Below, in pieces: positions 18,681-26,934 of a stretch of 64,000 nt of DNA. Positions within the stretch are counted from its first letter, which is position 1; every line of letters begins with the position of its first letter. Source of the DNA: Sphingopyxis macrogoltabida (GTDB lineage Bacteria; Pseudomonadota; Alphaproteobacteria; Sphingomonadales; Sphingomonadaceae). The DNA lies in the NCBI RefSeq assembly GCF_001307295.1, contig NZ_CP012700.1, forward strand, positions 4,467,001-4,531,000, in the 5' to 3' direction. Under the pieces are notes generated by a model that saw nothing but the letters and a program-made list of their open reading frames with translations, had not been told where the DNA came from and did no database searches. The position numbers and the translations under genes are program-made.

Positions 18681-21500
18681 TCAGAACTTGCCGCGCAGCG
18701 TCACGCCATAGGTCCGCGGTTCGGCGAGGAACTGCGAGAAGATCTGGCGGCCACCCGGATATTGCGGGTCGGCGAACGCGGCGGTGGTCGACGTCGCGCC
18801 TTCCTGGAACGGCGAGTTGAAGGCGACCTGGGCATATTTCTTGTTGAACATATTCTGCGCCCAGAGTTCGACGCCCCATTTCTCGTCGGGACCGCGAAGC
18901 CCGACGCGGGCGTTGAAGATCGCATAACCGTCCTGCGCCTTCTGCGGGAACAGGTCGGACCCGGTGTTGTAATCGCTGGTCATGCGGCCATCGATATAGA
19001 CAAGCCCGGTCAGCCCGCTGCCGCCCAGTTCGGGGGTCCAGGTGATGCTGCCGGTCGCGACCAGCTCGGGCGCGTTCGACAGATTGTTGCCCGGCAGCAG
19101 GCGCAGCGCCTGATCGAGCGGGGCGCCCGACTTGTTGCCCACCAGATTGCTGCGATATTTGGTGTTCGCATAGGTGAGGCCCGCGGTCATGCGGAAGCTG
19201 CGCGCCGGAACCAGCGAGGCTTCGAGTTCGAAGCCCTCGGTGCGCACGCCCCAGCTCACGTCGTCGGGGTTGCAGGCGCCGCTCGCCGACGCGCCGGGAT
19301 TGTAGTTCGGCGCCCCGGGGAACTTGCTCTGGTCGCGGTCGCCGCCGTTCAGGTCGGCCGAGCAGCCGTTGACCGTCTGGACGATGAAGACGCTGCCGTT
19401 GAACGTGTTGAGCTGGAAATTCTTGAAGTCCGACCGGAACAGAGTCAGCCCGACGCCGAACGGCCCCGTCGAATATTTGGCCCCGACTTCATAGCTGTTC
19501 ACCAGTTCGGGATCGAACTGGAGATTGCCGACCAGCGCCTGCGCGCCACCGACCGCGGCGAAGCTCGAACTCGAATCGGCGCCGGCGAGGATCACCGGGT
19601 TTTTCAGCGCCGAGCGGTCGAGGTTGAAGCCGCCCGCTTTATAGCCGCGCGAGAAGCTGGCGTAGAGCATCAGGTCGTCGACCGGCTTGTACGACAGGAT
19701 CGCGGTGCCGGTCCATTCGTCCTCGCTGCGCTTGTCGTTGATCGACACGCCATCGAGTTCGGAGGTCGAATTGCCCTGACAGCTCAGGCCCAGGATCCCG
19801 GCGGCGGTAGCGGCCAGCGGGCCGCTGAGCAGCGGTTCGAACAGCGCTTGGTTCGCGACGCAGGCGGTGTTGTCGTTGGTGAAGCTCGCGTTGAATTTCT
19901 TGCGATCGTTCGTGTAGCGGACGCCAAAAGTGAAATCGAGCTTGTCGGTGATGTGGAAGATATTGTGGGTGAACAGCGCCCAGTTGCGATCGTTCTGGCG
20001 ATAGACGTCGTCGATGCTGCCCTTGTCCGAAATCGACGCCAGATTGTTGACGCCGGCAAGGATGAGCCCGCCGACGCCGGGGGGAAGCGGCAGCAGGTTG
20101 TTGGTCAGCGCGAACTGGCCCGCCGGGCTGATGCAGTTGGCCGAGGTCGGGTCATAGAGCGGCACCAGCGTCGAGCCGGTGACGAGGCGGCACGCCGCAA
20201 ACTTGCCATATTCGCTGCCGAAGCGGAGATTGTCGCGCACCGTCAGCTTTTCGTTGGCGTAGAAACCGCCGACGAGCCAGTCGAGCTTGCCGTCGAACGC
20301 TTCGCCCTGCAGGCGCAGTTCCTGCGTGAAGGTGTGGAACTGGCGATAGGCGTCGTCGCTCGGCGCGCGATAGAGGATGTCGACCGCGCCATAGTCGAGA
20401 TCGCCGGCCTGCCCCGAGCGATATTCGCGGTAACCGGTGATCGAGGTCAGCGTCGCGCCGCCGAGATCCCAGTCGATCTGGCCCGAAAAGCCGTAATCCT
20501 TGGTCTTGCCGGCGAAGCTGCGTCCGTCGCTGACCGAGATGTTGCGGCTGTAGCCCTGGTTGAACGCACCCGCCGGCTGGCCGAGGTCGATCAGCACCTG
20601 GGTGATGTTGTTCGTCATGTCATCGGCCGGAACGCCCGGGTTGTTGAGGTTGCCGATATAGGGATTGACGCTGTTGTCGATATAGGTCGCGGCGCAGCAT
20701 TTCTCGTTGCGATAGGTATAGTCGGCGATCAGCCGGATCGACAGCGCGTCGGTCGGTTCGAACAGCAACTGGCCGCGCAGGAAATAACGGTCGCGGTCGT
20801 TGACGTCGGTGTTGTTCGTCGTGTCCTTGTAAAAGCCGTCGCGCTTCACCCACACGCCGTCGAGGCGCGCGGCGATCGTGTCGGTGATCGGGCCGGTGAC
20901 GCTGCCGCCGAGGCGCCAATAGTCGTAATTGCCATAGGTCACTTCGCCCGAGGCGCCAAATTCGAAGCTCGGCTTTTTCGAATAGATGCTGATCAGGCCC
21001 GCCGACGAGTTGCGGCCGCCGAGCGTGCCCTGCGGGCCGCGCTGAACCTCGACGCGGTCGATTTCGCCGAGTTCGTTGAGCCCGATGCCCGAACGCGAGC
21101 GATAGACGCCGTCGATGAAGACGGGGACCGAGCTTTCGAGGCCGGGGTTGTCGCCGACGGTGCCGATGCCGCGGATACGCGCCGAGCCATTGGCTTCACT
21201 GCCGGTCGAGGAGACGAGCAGCGACGGCGCGACCTGGTTCAATTGGCGGATGTCGTTGGCGCCGCTGTTCTGCAGCGTTTCGGCGCTGACCGCCGAAATC
21301 GCGACGGGCACGTCGGACAGGAGCTGCGAGCGGCCCTGCGCGGTGACGACGATCGGCGCGTCGCCGCTGTCGTCGGTGGCTTCGTCCTGCGGTGCGGCAT
21401 CCTGCGCGAAGGCGGGGACGGCGGTCGCGGCGATGGCAATCGAAAGCCCGAGCGCGCTGCTACGCAGCAATCGGGCAGCAAGAAGGGAAGATGATTTCAT
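18681..21500 (-). CDS. TonB-dependent outer-membrane receptor
   Basis: A 939-residue outer-membrane transporter powered by TonB. A signal peptide (hydrophobic stretch ending A-F-A-Q) is followed by the plug domain (S-A-R-I-R-G-I-G-T, V-F-I-D-G-V-Y-R-S-R-S and V-E-V-Q-R-G-P-Q-G-T-L-G-G-R-N) and a long beta-barrel ending in the terminal aromatic G-V-T-L-R-G-K-F. The layout fits the large sphingomonad receptors for unknown organic ligands. The ATG at 21500 has GAGAGGAG upstream. Neighbours give no clue to the ligand. The upstream 160 bases hold only a small AT-rich hairpin (CAACA...TGTTG) in the leader. Confidence 0.96.
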   Translation of the reverse strand: MKSSSLLAARLLRSSALGLSIAIAATAVPAFAQDAAPQDEATDDSGDAPIVVTAQGRSQLLSDVPVAISAVSAETLQNSGANDIRQLNQVAPSLLVSSTGSEANGSARIRGIGTVGDNPGLESSVPVFIDGVYRSRSGIGLNELGEIDRVEVQRGPQGTLGGRNSSAGLISIYSKKPSFEFGASGEVTYGNYDYWRLGGSVTGPITDTIAARLDGVWVKRDGFYKDTTNNTDVNDRDRYFLRGQLLFEPTDALSIRLIADYTYRNEKCCAATYIDNSVNPYIGNLNNPGVPADDMTNNITQVLIDLGQPAGAFNQGYSRNISVSDGRSFAGKTKDYGFSGQIDWDLGGATLTSITGYREYRSGQAGDLDYGAVDILYRAPSDDAYRQFHTFTQELRLQGEAFDGKLDWLVGGFYANEKLTVRDNLRFGSEYGKFAACRLVTGSTLVPLYDPTSANCISPAGQFALTNNLLPLPPGVGGLILAGVNNLASISDKGSIDDVYRQNDRNWALFTHNIFHITDKLDFTFGVRYTNDRKKFNASFTNDNTACVANQALFEPLLSGPLAATAAGILGLSCQGNSTSELDGVSINDKRSEDEWTGTAILSYKPVDDLMLYASFSRGYKAGGFNLDRSALKNPVILAGADSSSSFAAVGGAQALVGNLQFDPELVNSYEVGAKYSTGPFGVGLTLFRSDFKNFQLNTFNGSVFIVQTVNGCSADLNGGDRDQSKFPGAPNYNPGASASGACNPDDVSWGVRTEGFELEASLVPARSFRMTAGLTYANTKYRSNLVGNKSGAPLDQALRLLPGNNLSNAPELVATGSITWTPELGGSGLTGLVYIDGRMTSDYNTGSDLFPQKAQDGYAIFNARVGLRGPDEKWGVELWAQNMFNKKYAQVAFNSPFQEGATSTTAAFADPQYPGGRQIFSQFLAEPRTYGVTLRGKF

Positions 21501-21660
21501 GGTGGGCACTCCTCTCAACATTTAATTATTTTTGTTGGAGGGCGATCTTAACCGAAGACCGATGCCGATCCAGCGCAACCCCGCGCTTTTACGTCATTTT
21601 TGCCCCGGTGATGCTTTTTGGTCACACGCGGTGACATCCCGCCCGCAGGTCGCCGGCGGC

Positions 21661-22377
21661 TCATCCGCCGATTGCGATGCGGCTTGCCGTAGCGTCATCG
21701 CTCGCCCCGCCGCGGCAGGGAAAGGCGACCAACCGACCCTGCGCGACGAGCATCGCGCGGTAGCTGCCAGAAAAATTTGCGGCGATCGCCGGGTGTTGCA
21801 CGTCGAGCCCGCCGGTCAGGCTGCCGAAAGCGGGCAGAATCAGCCGCCGCGCGTCGCCCGCGAAGCAGGCGCGGGCGACGCTGCGCCCGCGAATCGTCAG
21901 CCGCACCTTGGGGTGGAAATGGCCGCTGAGTTCAGGCCGCGTTTCGGCAGGGTCGCATTGATGGCGCAGGACGATACCGTCGATCGCCAGCTCGTCGGCG
22001 ACCTCGCCGCCCCACGCGCCGCCCGAAAGCCCGTCGTGATTGCCCGCGATCCACAGCAGCCGCGTCGTCGCCGCCTGGCCGTGCAGCCGCCCGGCGACCG
22101 CCGGTACGATCCGGCTCGCGGCGTGGCGGTCGTGAAAGCTGTCGCCGAGGCACCAGATTGCGCGTGCACCGGTCTCGGCCGCGAGCCGCGCCAGCCGGTC
22201 GAGCGTGTCGTGGCTGTCATAGGGCGGCAGCGGCTGGCCGTGCGCCGCGTACCAACTCGCCTTTTCGAGATGCAGGTCGGCGACGATCAGCGCGCCGTGG
22301 CGCGGCCAGAACAGCGCGCGATCGGCGAAAGCGACGAACTGGTGGCCGGCAAAATCGAGGACGGGCGGCGGCGGCAT
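21661..22377 (-). CDS. pdeM: Ligase-associated DNA-damage-response endonuclease PdeM
   Basis: A 238-residue calcineurin-like metallophosphoesterase with all metal motifs: V-A-D-L-H-L, L-G-D-S-F-H-D, G-N-H-D and G-H-F-H-P. PdeM proteins usually accompany an ATP-dependent ligase and a Lhr-type helicase in a DNA repair set. Those partners are not in this window; the ligase here (LigD) is 28 kb away and of a different kind. It ends 19 bases from the aspartyl protease gene and may share its transcript. Confidence 0.9.
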   Translation of the reverse strand: MPPPPVLDFAGHQFVAFADRALFWPRHGALIVADLHLEKASWYAAHGQPLPPYDSHDTLDRLARLAAETGARAIWCLGDSFHDRHAASRIVPAVAGRLHGQAATTRLLWIAGNHDGLSGGAWGGEVADELAIDGIVLRHQCDPAETRPELSGHFHPKVRLTIRGRSVARACFAGDARRLILPAFGSLTGGLDVQHPAIAANFSGSYRAMLVAQGRLVAFPCRGGASDDATASRIAIGG

Positions 22378-22395
22378 GGCGCCGCTATGGCAAGC

Positions 22396-23454
22396 TCACC
22401 GGCTCGCCACAAGCATCCTCGTCGGGGTAGCCGCGGCAAAGCGCTGCCGCGTTTGGCGGTCGGCCCGGCTCGGCAGGTCGAAGACGACGCGCTTGTTCGG
22501 GAAATCGATCTCGACCCGGTCGAACAAGGCCAGGCTGTCCATGCCGAGCAGGAGCGCCGGCCGGTTTTCGATGTTCAGCGCGCGAAACGCCTGTGAATCG
22601 GCGAAACTGACCGGCAGGTCGCTCACCTCGGCGCCGTTGATCGTGATCCGCTTGATCGCCGTCCGCATCGCCGGAACCGCCTCGCCCGATACCGCATTGA
22701 GCACGGTCGGGAAAAAGGGCACGCGGTTCTGGCGCCGCGCGGCGACCAGCCGCTGGAGCGCCAGATTGCCGACGCTGGTCTGCGCCCCCGTGTCGACGAT
22801 CACGTCGACGCGCTTGCCGTCGATCCGCGCATCCGACAGGATCAGCCGCCCCGCCATGTTGCGCGCGGTGACGACGATCGCGTCGTCGTCGTGGATGATC
22901 GGCTTCGCGCGCGGCCGCGAATCGAGAATCTCCATCGTCTCGGCACGAAAGTCGATCAGCACGCGGCGCTTCTCGAGCATGTCGACCCCGATCAGCCCCG
23001 CGGCCCCGATATGCCGCCCCGAGAAGGCAGGCGCCTCGAACGGCGACAGGCTGAGATCGGTCATCTGCAGCGCCGCGACGCGATAGCTTTGGACGATCGC
23101 CGAGCTGCCGATCGTCGCGAGGCGGAGCTTCGCGCCCTCGGCGAGGCCGAGGCGGTCGGCGAGTTCGCGGGCGATCACCGTCCGTTCGGCGCCGGTATCG
23201 ACCAGAAAGGAAAAGGGCCCCTGTCCGCCGACCATCACCGGCACCGCCATCCGCCGCGTCGCGTCGAGGTCGAAAGGCTGGATGAACGGCACGACCTCGC
23301 CGGTCGTGGCGGGGTTCGCGACCATGTCGGCAGGGTGCGGCACCGGGGCCGACGCAGACGCCGGCGGGGCGGCGGTGGGCTGGGTCGAACCCAGCAGCAG
23401 CGGCGTGGCGAGCAGCAGGGCCCAAAGCGGCGAAGGCGCGGCAAGACGGGTCAT
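22396..23454 (-). CDS. Secreted retropepsin-like aspartyl protease, two catalytic domains
   Basis: A 352-residue protein with a signal peptide (A-L-L-L-A-T-P-L-L-L-G-S) and two retropepsin-type active sites, F-L-V-D-T-G-A-E and V-I-V-D-T-G-A-Q, each followed by a hydrophobic core, so one chain carries both half-sites. Bacterial relatives are envelope proteases of largely unknown function. The ATG at 23454 is the first that yields a signal peptide; the open frame upstream crosses the class C repeat. It precedes pdeM on the same strand. Confidence 0.85.
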   Translation of the reverse strand: MTRLAAPSPLWALLLATPLLLGSTQPTAAPPASASAPVPHPADMVANPATTGEVVPFIQPFDLDATRRMAVPVMVGGQGPFSFLVDTGAERTVIARELADRLGLAEGAKLRLATIGSSAIVQSYRVAALQMTDLSLSPFEAPAFSGRHIGAAGLIGVDMLEKRRVLIDFRAETMEILDSRPRAKPIIHDDDAIVVTARNMAGRLILSDARIDGKRVDVIVDTGAQTSVGNLALQRLVAARRQNRVPFFPTVLNAVSGEAVPAMRTAIKRITINGAEVSDLPVSFADSQAFRALNIENRPALLLGMDSLALFDRVEIDFPNKRVVFDLPSRADRQTRQRFAAATPTRMLVASR

Positions 23455-23565
23455 GGCGGCATCCTCTGTATTTTTCGCCAATCTACGCCCCCGCGGCGTT
23501 TGCGGCAAGCGATTGCGCAGAGGGTGCGAGGGACCGGTTTCGGCCGGGTGCTGCCGTAACTGGCA

Positions 23566-23652
23566 TGTACCCCGGCGAAGGCCGGGGTCCAGGGCGTTAG
23601 TATGCGGCGCTGGCTTTCCAACGCTCTGGACCCCGGCCTTCGCCGGGGTACA
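23566..23652. repeat. Intergenic hairpin repeat, class C, copy 1
   Basis: Arms TGTACCCCGGCGAAGGCCGG and CCGGCCTTCGCCGGGGTACA. The class returns at 37578, 44327 and 52974. To its right (about 23662) is a form of the shared outer module, AACGTCCGCTCACCGCC, followed directly by a terminator. Confidence 0.88.
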
Positions 23653-23681
23653 CAAAACAGGCGAACGTCCGCTCACCGCCT

Positions 23682-23718
23682 AAAACAAAAAGGGCGGCCC
23701 GAGGCCGCCCTTTCCGTT
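23682..23718 (-). terminator. Rho-independent terminator of the cold-shock gene
   Basis: On the minus strand, a 10-bp stem (AAGGGCGGCC with GGCCGCCCTT, three-base loop) is followed by TTTTGTTTTA. It lies about 20 bases after the stop codon of the cold-shock protein gene. Confidence 0.88.
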
Positions 23719-23733
23719 TTGCTTGTGCCGCGG

Positions 23734-24522
23734 TCAGTCCTGATGCGGCTGCAGGTTCACCGCGGCGAACTTGCCGCGATCGTCGACCTCGATGTCGAAA
23801 GCGACGCGGTCGCCCTCTTCGAGGCCCGCCATGCCGGCGCGCTGGACGGCGCTGATGTGGACGAAGGCATCGGCCTGTCCGTCATCGCGCGCGATAAAGC
23901 CGAAGCCCTTGGTGGTGTTGAAGAACTTCACCGTGCCCGAGGTGCGTTCGCCGGTCAGCTGGCGCCGGCCGCGGGCGCCGCCCGGACGGTCGCCGCCGGG
24001 GCCGCCGCGATCGTCGCGACGCGGAGCGAATTCCTCGACCGGCAGCGGCTCGCCTTCGATCTTGAGATCGATCGCCGACACCTTGCCGTTGCGTTCGACG
24101 AGCGTGAAGCCGAGCGGCTGGCCCGAGGCGAGACCCTGCAGGCCCGCCTGCTCGACCGCGCTGATGTGCACGAACACGTCCTCGCCGCCGTCGTCGCGGG
24201 CGACGAAGCCGAAGCCCTTCGACGGGTTGAAGAATTTCACCGTGCCATTGCCTTCGCCGACGACCTGCGCCGGCATGCCGCCGCCGCGTCCGCCGCCGAA
24301 GCCGCCACCACCGCCGCCGCCGAAGCCGCCGCGATCGCCGCCACCGAAGCCGCCGCCACGGTCGCCGCCGCCGAAACCACCGCGATCGCGGTCGCCGAAG
24401 CCGCCGCGCCCACCGCCATAGCTATCGCCGCCATAGGGTGCAGGTTCGAAGCTGTCGAAATTGCCGAAATCATCGCGCTTGCCGCGCCCCCGCTGGCCGC
24501 GGCGATCCTTGTTGAAACTCAT
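23734..24522 (-). CDS. Cold-shock protein with a Gly/Arg-rich lead and two CSD domains
   Basis: A 262-residue RNA/DNA-binding protein. Residues 1-85 are a long Gly/Arg/Asp-rich low-complexity segment (R-G-G and G-G-G-F-G-G-G repeats), then come two cold-shock domains with intact RNP1 motifs: K-G-F-G-F-V-A and K-G-F-G-F-I-A, each with V-F-V-H-I-S or A-F-V-H-I-S. The domains are joined by an Arg/Gly linker. The RGG-like region recalls eukaryotic RNA-binding proteins that form condensates. An upstream frame overlaps the start codon by four bases (ATGA at 24519-24522). Confidence 0.93.
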   Translation of the reverse strand: MSFNKDRRGQRGRGKRDDFGNFDSFEPAPYGGDSYGGGRGGFGDRDRGGFGGGDRGGGFGGGDRGGFGGGGGGGFGGGRGGGMPAQVVGEGNGTVKFFNPSKGFGFVARDDGGEDVFVHISAVEQAGLQGLASGQPLGFTLVERNGKVSAIDLKIEGEPLPVEEFAPRRDDRGGPGGDRPGGARGRRQLTGERTSGTVKFFNTTKGFGFIARDDGQADAFVHISAVQRAGMAGLEEGDRVAFDIEVDDRGKFAAVNLQPHQD

Positions 24523-24613
24523 AGTCTAATAGTCGCTTTCGGTTCGTCCATCACCCATTCAGCCGGCTCTTTGCGCCGGACGGGGACGCAGTTCACCACG
24601 GGCACAGACTCGC

Positions 24614-24664
24614 CCCGTGCCGCCAAGAACGCAATATATAACCTATTTGCGAGGCTCCTGCGAA
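24614..24664 (-). promoter_or_regulatory. Candidate promoter and long leader of the cold-shock gene
   Basis: On the minus strand a TTCGCA hexamer is followed after 17-18 bases by TTATAT/TATATA (about 24640). The leader would be about 100 bases long and can fold into GC-rich hairpins, as expected for cold-responsive mRNAs. The rest of the 261-base gap between this gene and rnd shows no other feature. Confidence 0.35.
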
Positions 24665-24783
24665 CAGAAAATTCAAGCCGCTGTTGCGCGATTACCACGC
24701 TTTGCCGTGGCCTTCGGGCGGGTCGCGCAGGCCGGCGCAAACCAGTCATTGAGCGGCGCGGCCGCTTGGCCTAAGGCGGGCGG

Positions 24784-25401
24784 ATGAGCGTCTATTTCCA
24801 CGAAGAAGATCTGCCCGAAGGGGTGCTGGGCCCCGGCGCCGTCGCCATCGATACCGAGACCATGGGGCTCAACCCGCTGCGCGACCGGCTGTGCCTCGTC
24901 CAGATCAGCGACGGGACGGGCGACGAGCATCTGGTCCGCTTCGGCCCCGGCAGCGCCTATGACGCGCCGGTGCTGAAGGCGATATTGACCGATCCCAACC
25001 GTCTGAAACTGTTCCATTTTGCCCGGTTCGACATCGCGGCGCTGCAGCAGGCGCTCGGCGTGGTGACCGCGCCCGTCTATTGCACAAAGATCGCCTCGAA
25101 GCTGGTGCGCACCTACACCGACCGCCACGGGCTCAAGGAACTGGTGCGCGAACTGCTCGGACAGGACGTGTCGAAACAGCAGCAGTCGAGCGACTGGGGC
25201 GCCGCCGAACTCAGCGAGGCGCAGCGCGATTATGCGGCGAGCGACGTCCGCTTCCTGCACGCGATGAAGGAGGTGCTCGACGCCCGGCTGGCGCGCGAGG
25301 GACGCACCGAGCTGGCGCAGGCCTGTTTCGATTTCCTGCCGACGCGCGCGGCGCTCGACCTTGCGGGCTGGCCCGAGGTCGACATTTTCGCGCACACGTA
25401 A
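24784..25401 (+). CDS. rnd: Ribonuclease D, short form (3'-5' exonuclease domain only)
   Basis: A 205-residue DEDDy exonuclease. Catalytic residues are visible in A-I-D-T-E-T-M-G-L, H-F-A-R-F-D and the final Y-A-A-S-D. Full RNase D has one or two HRDC domains after the exonuclease domain; they are absent here, as in the short alphaproteobacterial form. It probably trims tRNA or small RNA 3' ends. It leads the rnd-lptC-lptA cluster, with lptC 16 bases downstream. Confidence 0.93.
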   Translation: MSVYFHEEDLPEGVLGPGAVAIDTETMGLNPLRDRLCLVQISDGTGDEHLVRFGPGSAYDAPVLKAILTDPNRLKLFHFARFDIAALQQALGVVTAPVYCTKIASKLVRTYTDRHGLKELVRELLGQDVSKQQQSSDWGAAELSEAQRDYAASDVRFLHAMKEVLDARLAREGRTELAQACFDFLPTRAALDLAGWPEVDIFAHT

Positions 25402-25416
25402 GGAAGCGATTCGCGG

Positions 25417-26055
25417 ATGTCCGAACGCGCCGACCTTGATCGCACGATGCGCCGGATGTGGGCGGCCAGCGGGTCGAGCCACGACAAGGTCGTGCGCATC
25501 TTGCGCTATGGCCTGCCTTTGGTCATCGGCGTCGTCGCCGCAATCCTGATCTTCTCGCCCTTTACCCAGCGCACCGAGATCAGCTTCCTGCTCGCCAAGG
25601 ACAAGGTCGAGGTGGCGAAGGAGCGGATGAAGGTGACGCGCGCCGAATATCGCGGCCAGGATTCGAAGGGACAGCCCTTCGCCCTGCTCGCGGGCAGCGC
25701 GGTCCAGCAGTCGAGCGCCGAGCCGGTCGTGCAGATGAACGAGCTGTCGGGCGCGATCAAGCTCGCCGACGGCCCCGCGACGATCGCTGCGGCGAACGGC
25801 GCCTATAATATGGACACCGAAAAGGTCGACGTGCCGGGAACGGTGAAGGTGCGCAGCGCCGGCGGGTACCGCATCGATGCCAGCAATGTCGCGATCGACC
25901 TCAAGAGCCGCAGCCTCGTCGGGCGCGGCGGGGTCAGCGGGGCGTTGAATATCGGGCCGTTTTCGGCCAATCAGCTGTCGGCCGACCTCGACCAGCGGAT
26001 CGTCCGCCTGTCGGGCAATGCGCGGCTCAGGATCAATCAGGGAGTGCTCAAATGA
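25417..26055 (+). CDS. lptC: LPS export periplasmic protein LptC
   Basis: A 212-residue protein with one N-terminal membrane helix (about 30-48, L-P-L-V-I-G-V-V-A-A-I-L-I-F) and a beta-rich periplasmic domain. It links the LptBFG ABC transporter to the LptA bridge. The identity follows from its place between rnd and lptA and from the LptC-like fold pattern (R-A-E-Y-R-G-Q-D-S-K-G-Q-P-F). It overlaps lptA by four bases. Confidence 0.9.
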   Translation: MSERADLDRTMRRMWAASGSSHDKVVRILRYGLPLVIGVVAAILIFSPFTQRTEISFLLAKDKVEVAKERMKVTRAEYRGQDSKGQPFALLAGSAVQQSSAEPVVQMNELSGAIKLADGPATIAAANGAYNMDTEKVDVPGTVKVRSAGGYRIDASNVAIDLKSRSLVGRGGVSGALNIGPFSANQLSADLDQRIVRLSGNARLRINQGVLK

Positions 26056-26627
26056 ACCGCCTCTGGACCATGAAGAGCATGGCACTTGCTGGCGCCTCCT
26101 TCGCGCTCACCGCCCTCGCGCTCGTATCGACGGGATCAGGTGACACGGCGCAGGCGCAGGCGCTCGCGAATCATAACAGCAGCGCCCCGGTCGATTTCGC
26201 CGCTGGCAGCATCGAGGTGCAGGACCGCGCCGACCGCGTCGTGCTCGCGGGCGATGTCCGGGTAACGCAGGCCGGGCTGACGGTCACCGCGCCGCGGATG
26301 ACGGTCGCCTACACGCGCTCGGGCGGCACCGACGTCAACCGGCTCGACGCGACCGGCGGGGTGACCGTGGTCAAGGGCGACGAACGCGCATCGGGCAATG
26401 TCGCGATCTACGATCTCGACCGGCGGCTGATCACGATGGTCGGCAATGTCCAGCTGACCCAGCGCGGCAACCGCCTGAACGGCGGGCGGCTGGTGATCGA
26501 CCTGAATAGCGGCCGCGCGACGGTCGACGGCCGCGGCGCCGCGCGCGGTCCCGACGGCAATCCGGTGCAGGGTGGTACCGGCGGGCGCGTGACGGGCACC
26601 TTCACGGTACCGGAAAGAAAGCAGTAA
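26052..26627 (+). CDS. lptA: LPS transport periplasmic protein LptA
   Basis: A 191-residue OstA-domain protein. After a signal peptide (ending A-Q-A-Q-A) it has repeated beta segments with the family's S-I-E-V-Q-D-R-A-D-R-V-V-L-A-G-D-V and V-T-A-P-R-M-T-V-A-Y patterns. It forms the periplasmic bridge carrying lipopolysaccharide to LptDE. ATG overlaps the lptC stop. In many alphaproteobacteria lptB and rpoN follow, but here they do not. Confidence 0.93.
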   Translation: MNRLWTMKSMALAGASFALTALALVSTGSGDTAQAQALANHNSSAPVDFAAGSIEVQDRADRVVLAGDVRVTQAGLTVTAPRMTVAYTRSGGTDVNRLDATGGVTVVKGDERASGNVAIYDLDRRLITMVGNVQLTQRGNRLNGGRLVIDLNSGRATVDGRGAARGPDGNPVQGGTGGRVTGTFTVPERKQ

Positions 26628-26735
26628 CCACGCCTTTTTGCAGGGCGGAAAGCATCGCCGCGACAGGCAGGATGCGGGGGACCAACCACCCGCGGTGCCA
26701 AGGGGGCGATGCCGCGCTGAAAAGGCATCAAGGTC

Positions 26736-26885
26736 ATGCGCATCCCGCCGATCGCCCCGCCGCGGCGTCCCCTGCCCCGCCATCGCGACAATTCCGGCGC
26801 GCCGGTGATTCCCGGTCCGACGCCCGCCGAACGCCGGCTGATCGACCGTATCATGCAGCGATCGGGATACCGCGAATCGCGCTGA
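26736..26885 (+). CDS. Possible 49-residue basic protein
   Basis: A short frame of 50 codons in the 307-base gap between lptA and the ABC exporter. It has AAAGG ten bases before the ATG. The peptide is rich in Pro and Arg, begins M-R-I-P-P-I-A-P and ends in a helix-like P-A-E-R-R-L-I-D-R-I-M-Q-R-S-G-Y-R segment. No homologue is recognised. The third-position GC is high, as in real genes here, but that also holds for many open frames in this genome. Treat it as a candidate. Confidence 0.35.
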   Translation: MRIPPIAPPRRPLPRHRDNSGAPVIPGPTPAERRLIDRIMQRSGYRESR

Positions 26886-26896
26886 CCGTTCGGCGC

Positions 26897-26925
26897 TTGG
26901 CGTAAGCGCCGCGCGTCCCTACATT
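26897..26925 (+). promoter_or_regulatory. Candidate near-leaderless promoter of the ABC exporter
   Basis: TTGGCG (26897-26902), a 17-base spacer and TACATT (26920-26925) lie nine bases before the ATG at 26935. Transcription would start within a few bases of the start codon, and no Shine-Dalgarno sequence is present. Confidence 0.35.
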
Positions 26926-26934
26926 GGGGCGCGC

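Noticed and set aside
18648..21494. A 948-codon plus-strand frame opposite the TonB receptor
   Set aside because: Mirror of a gene with clear plug and barrel motifs; no motif of its own.
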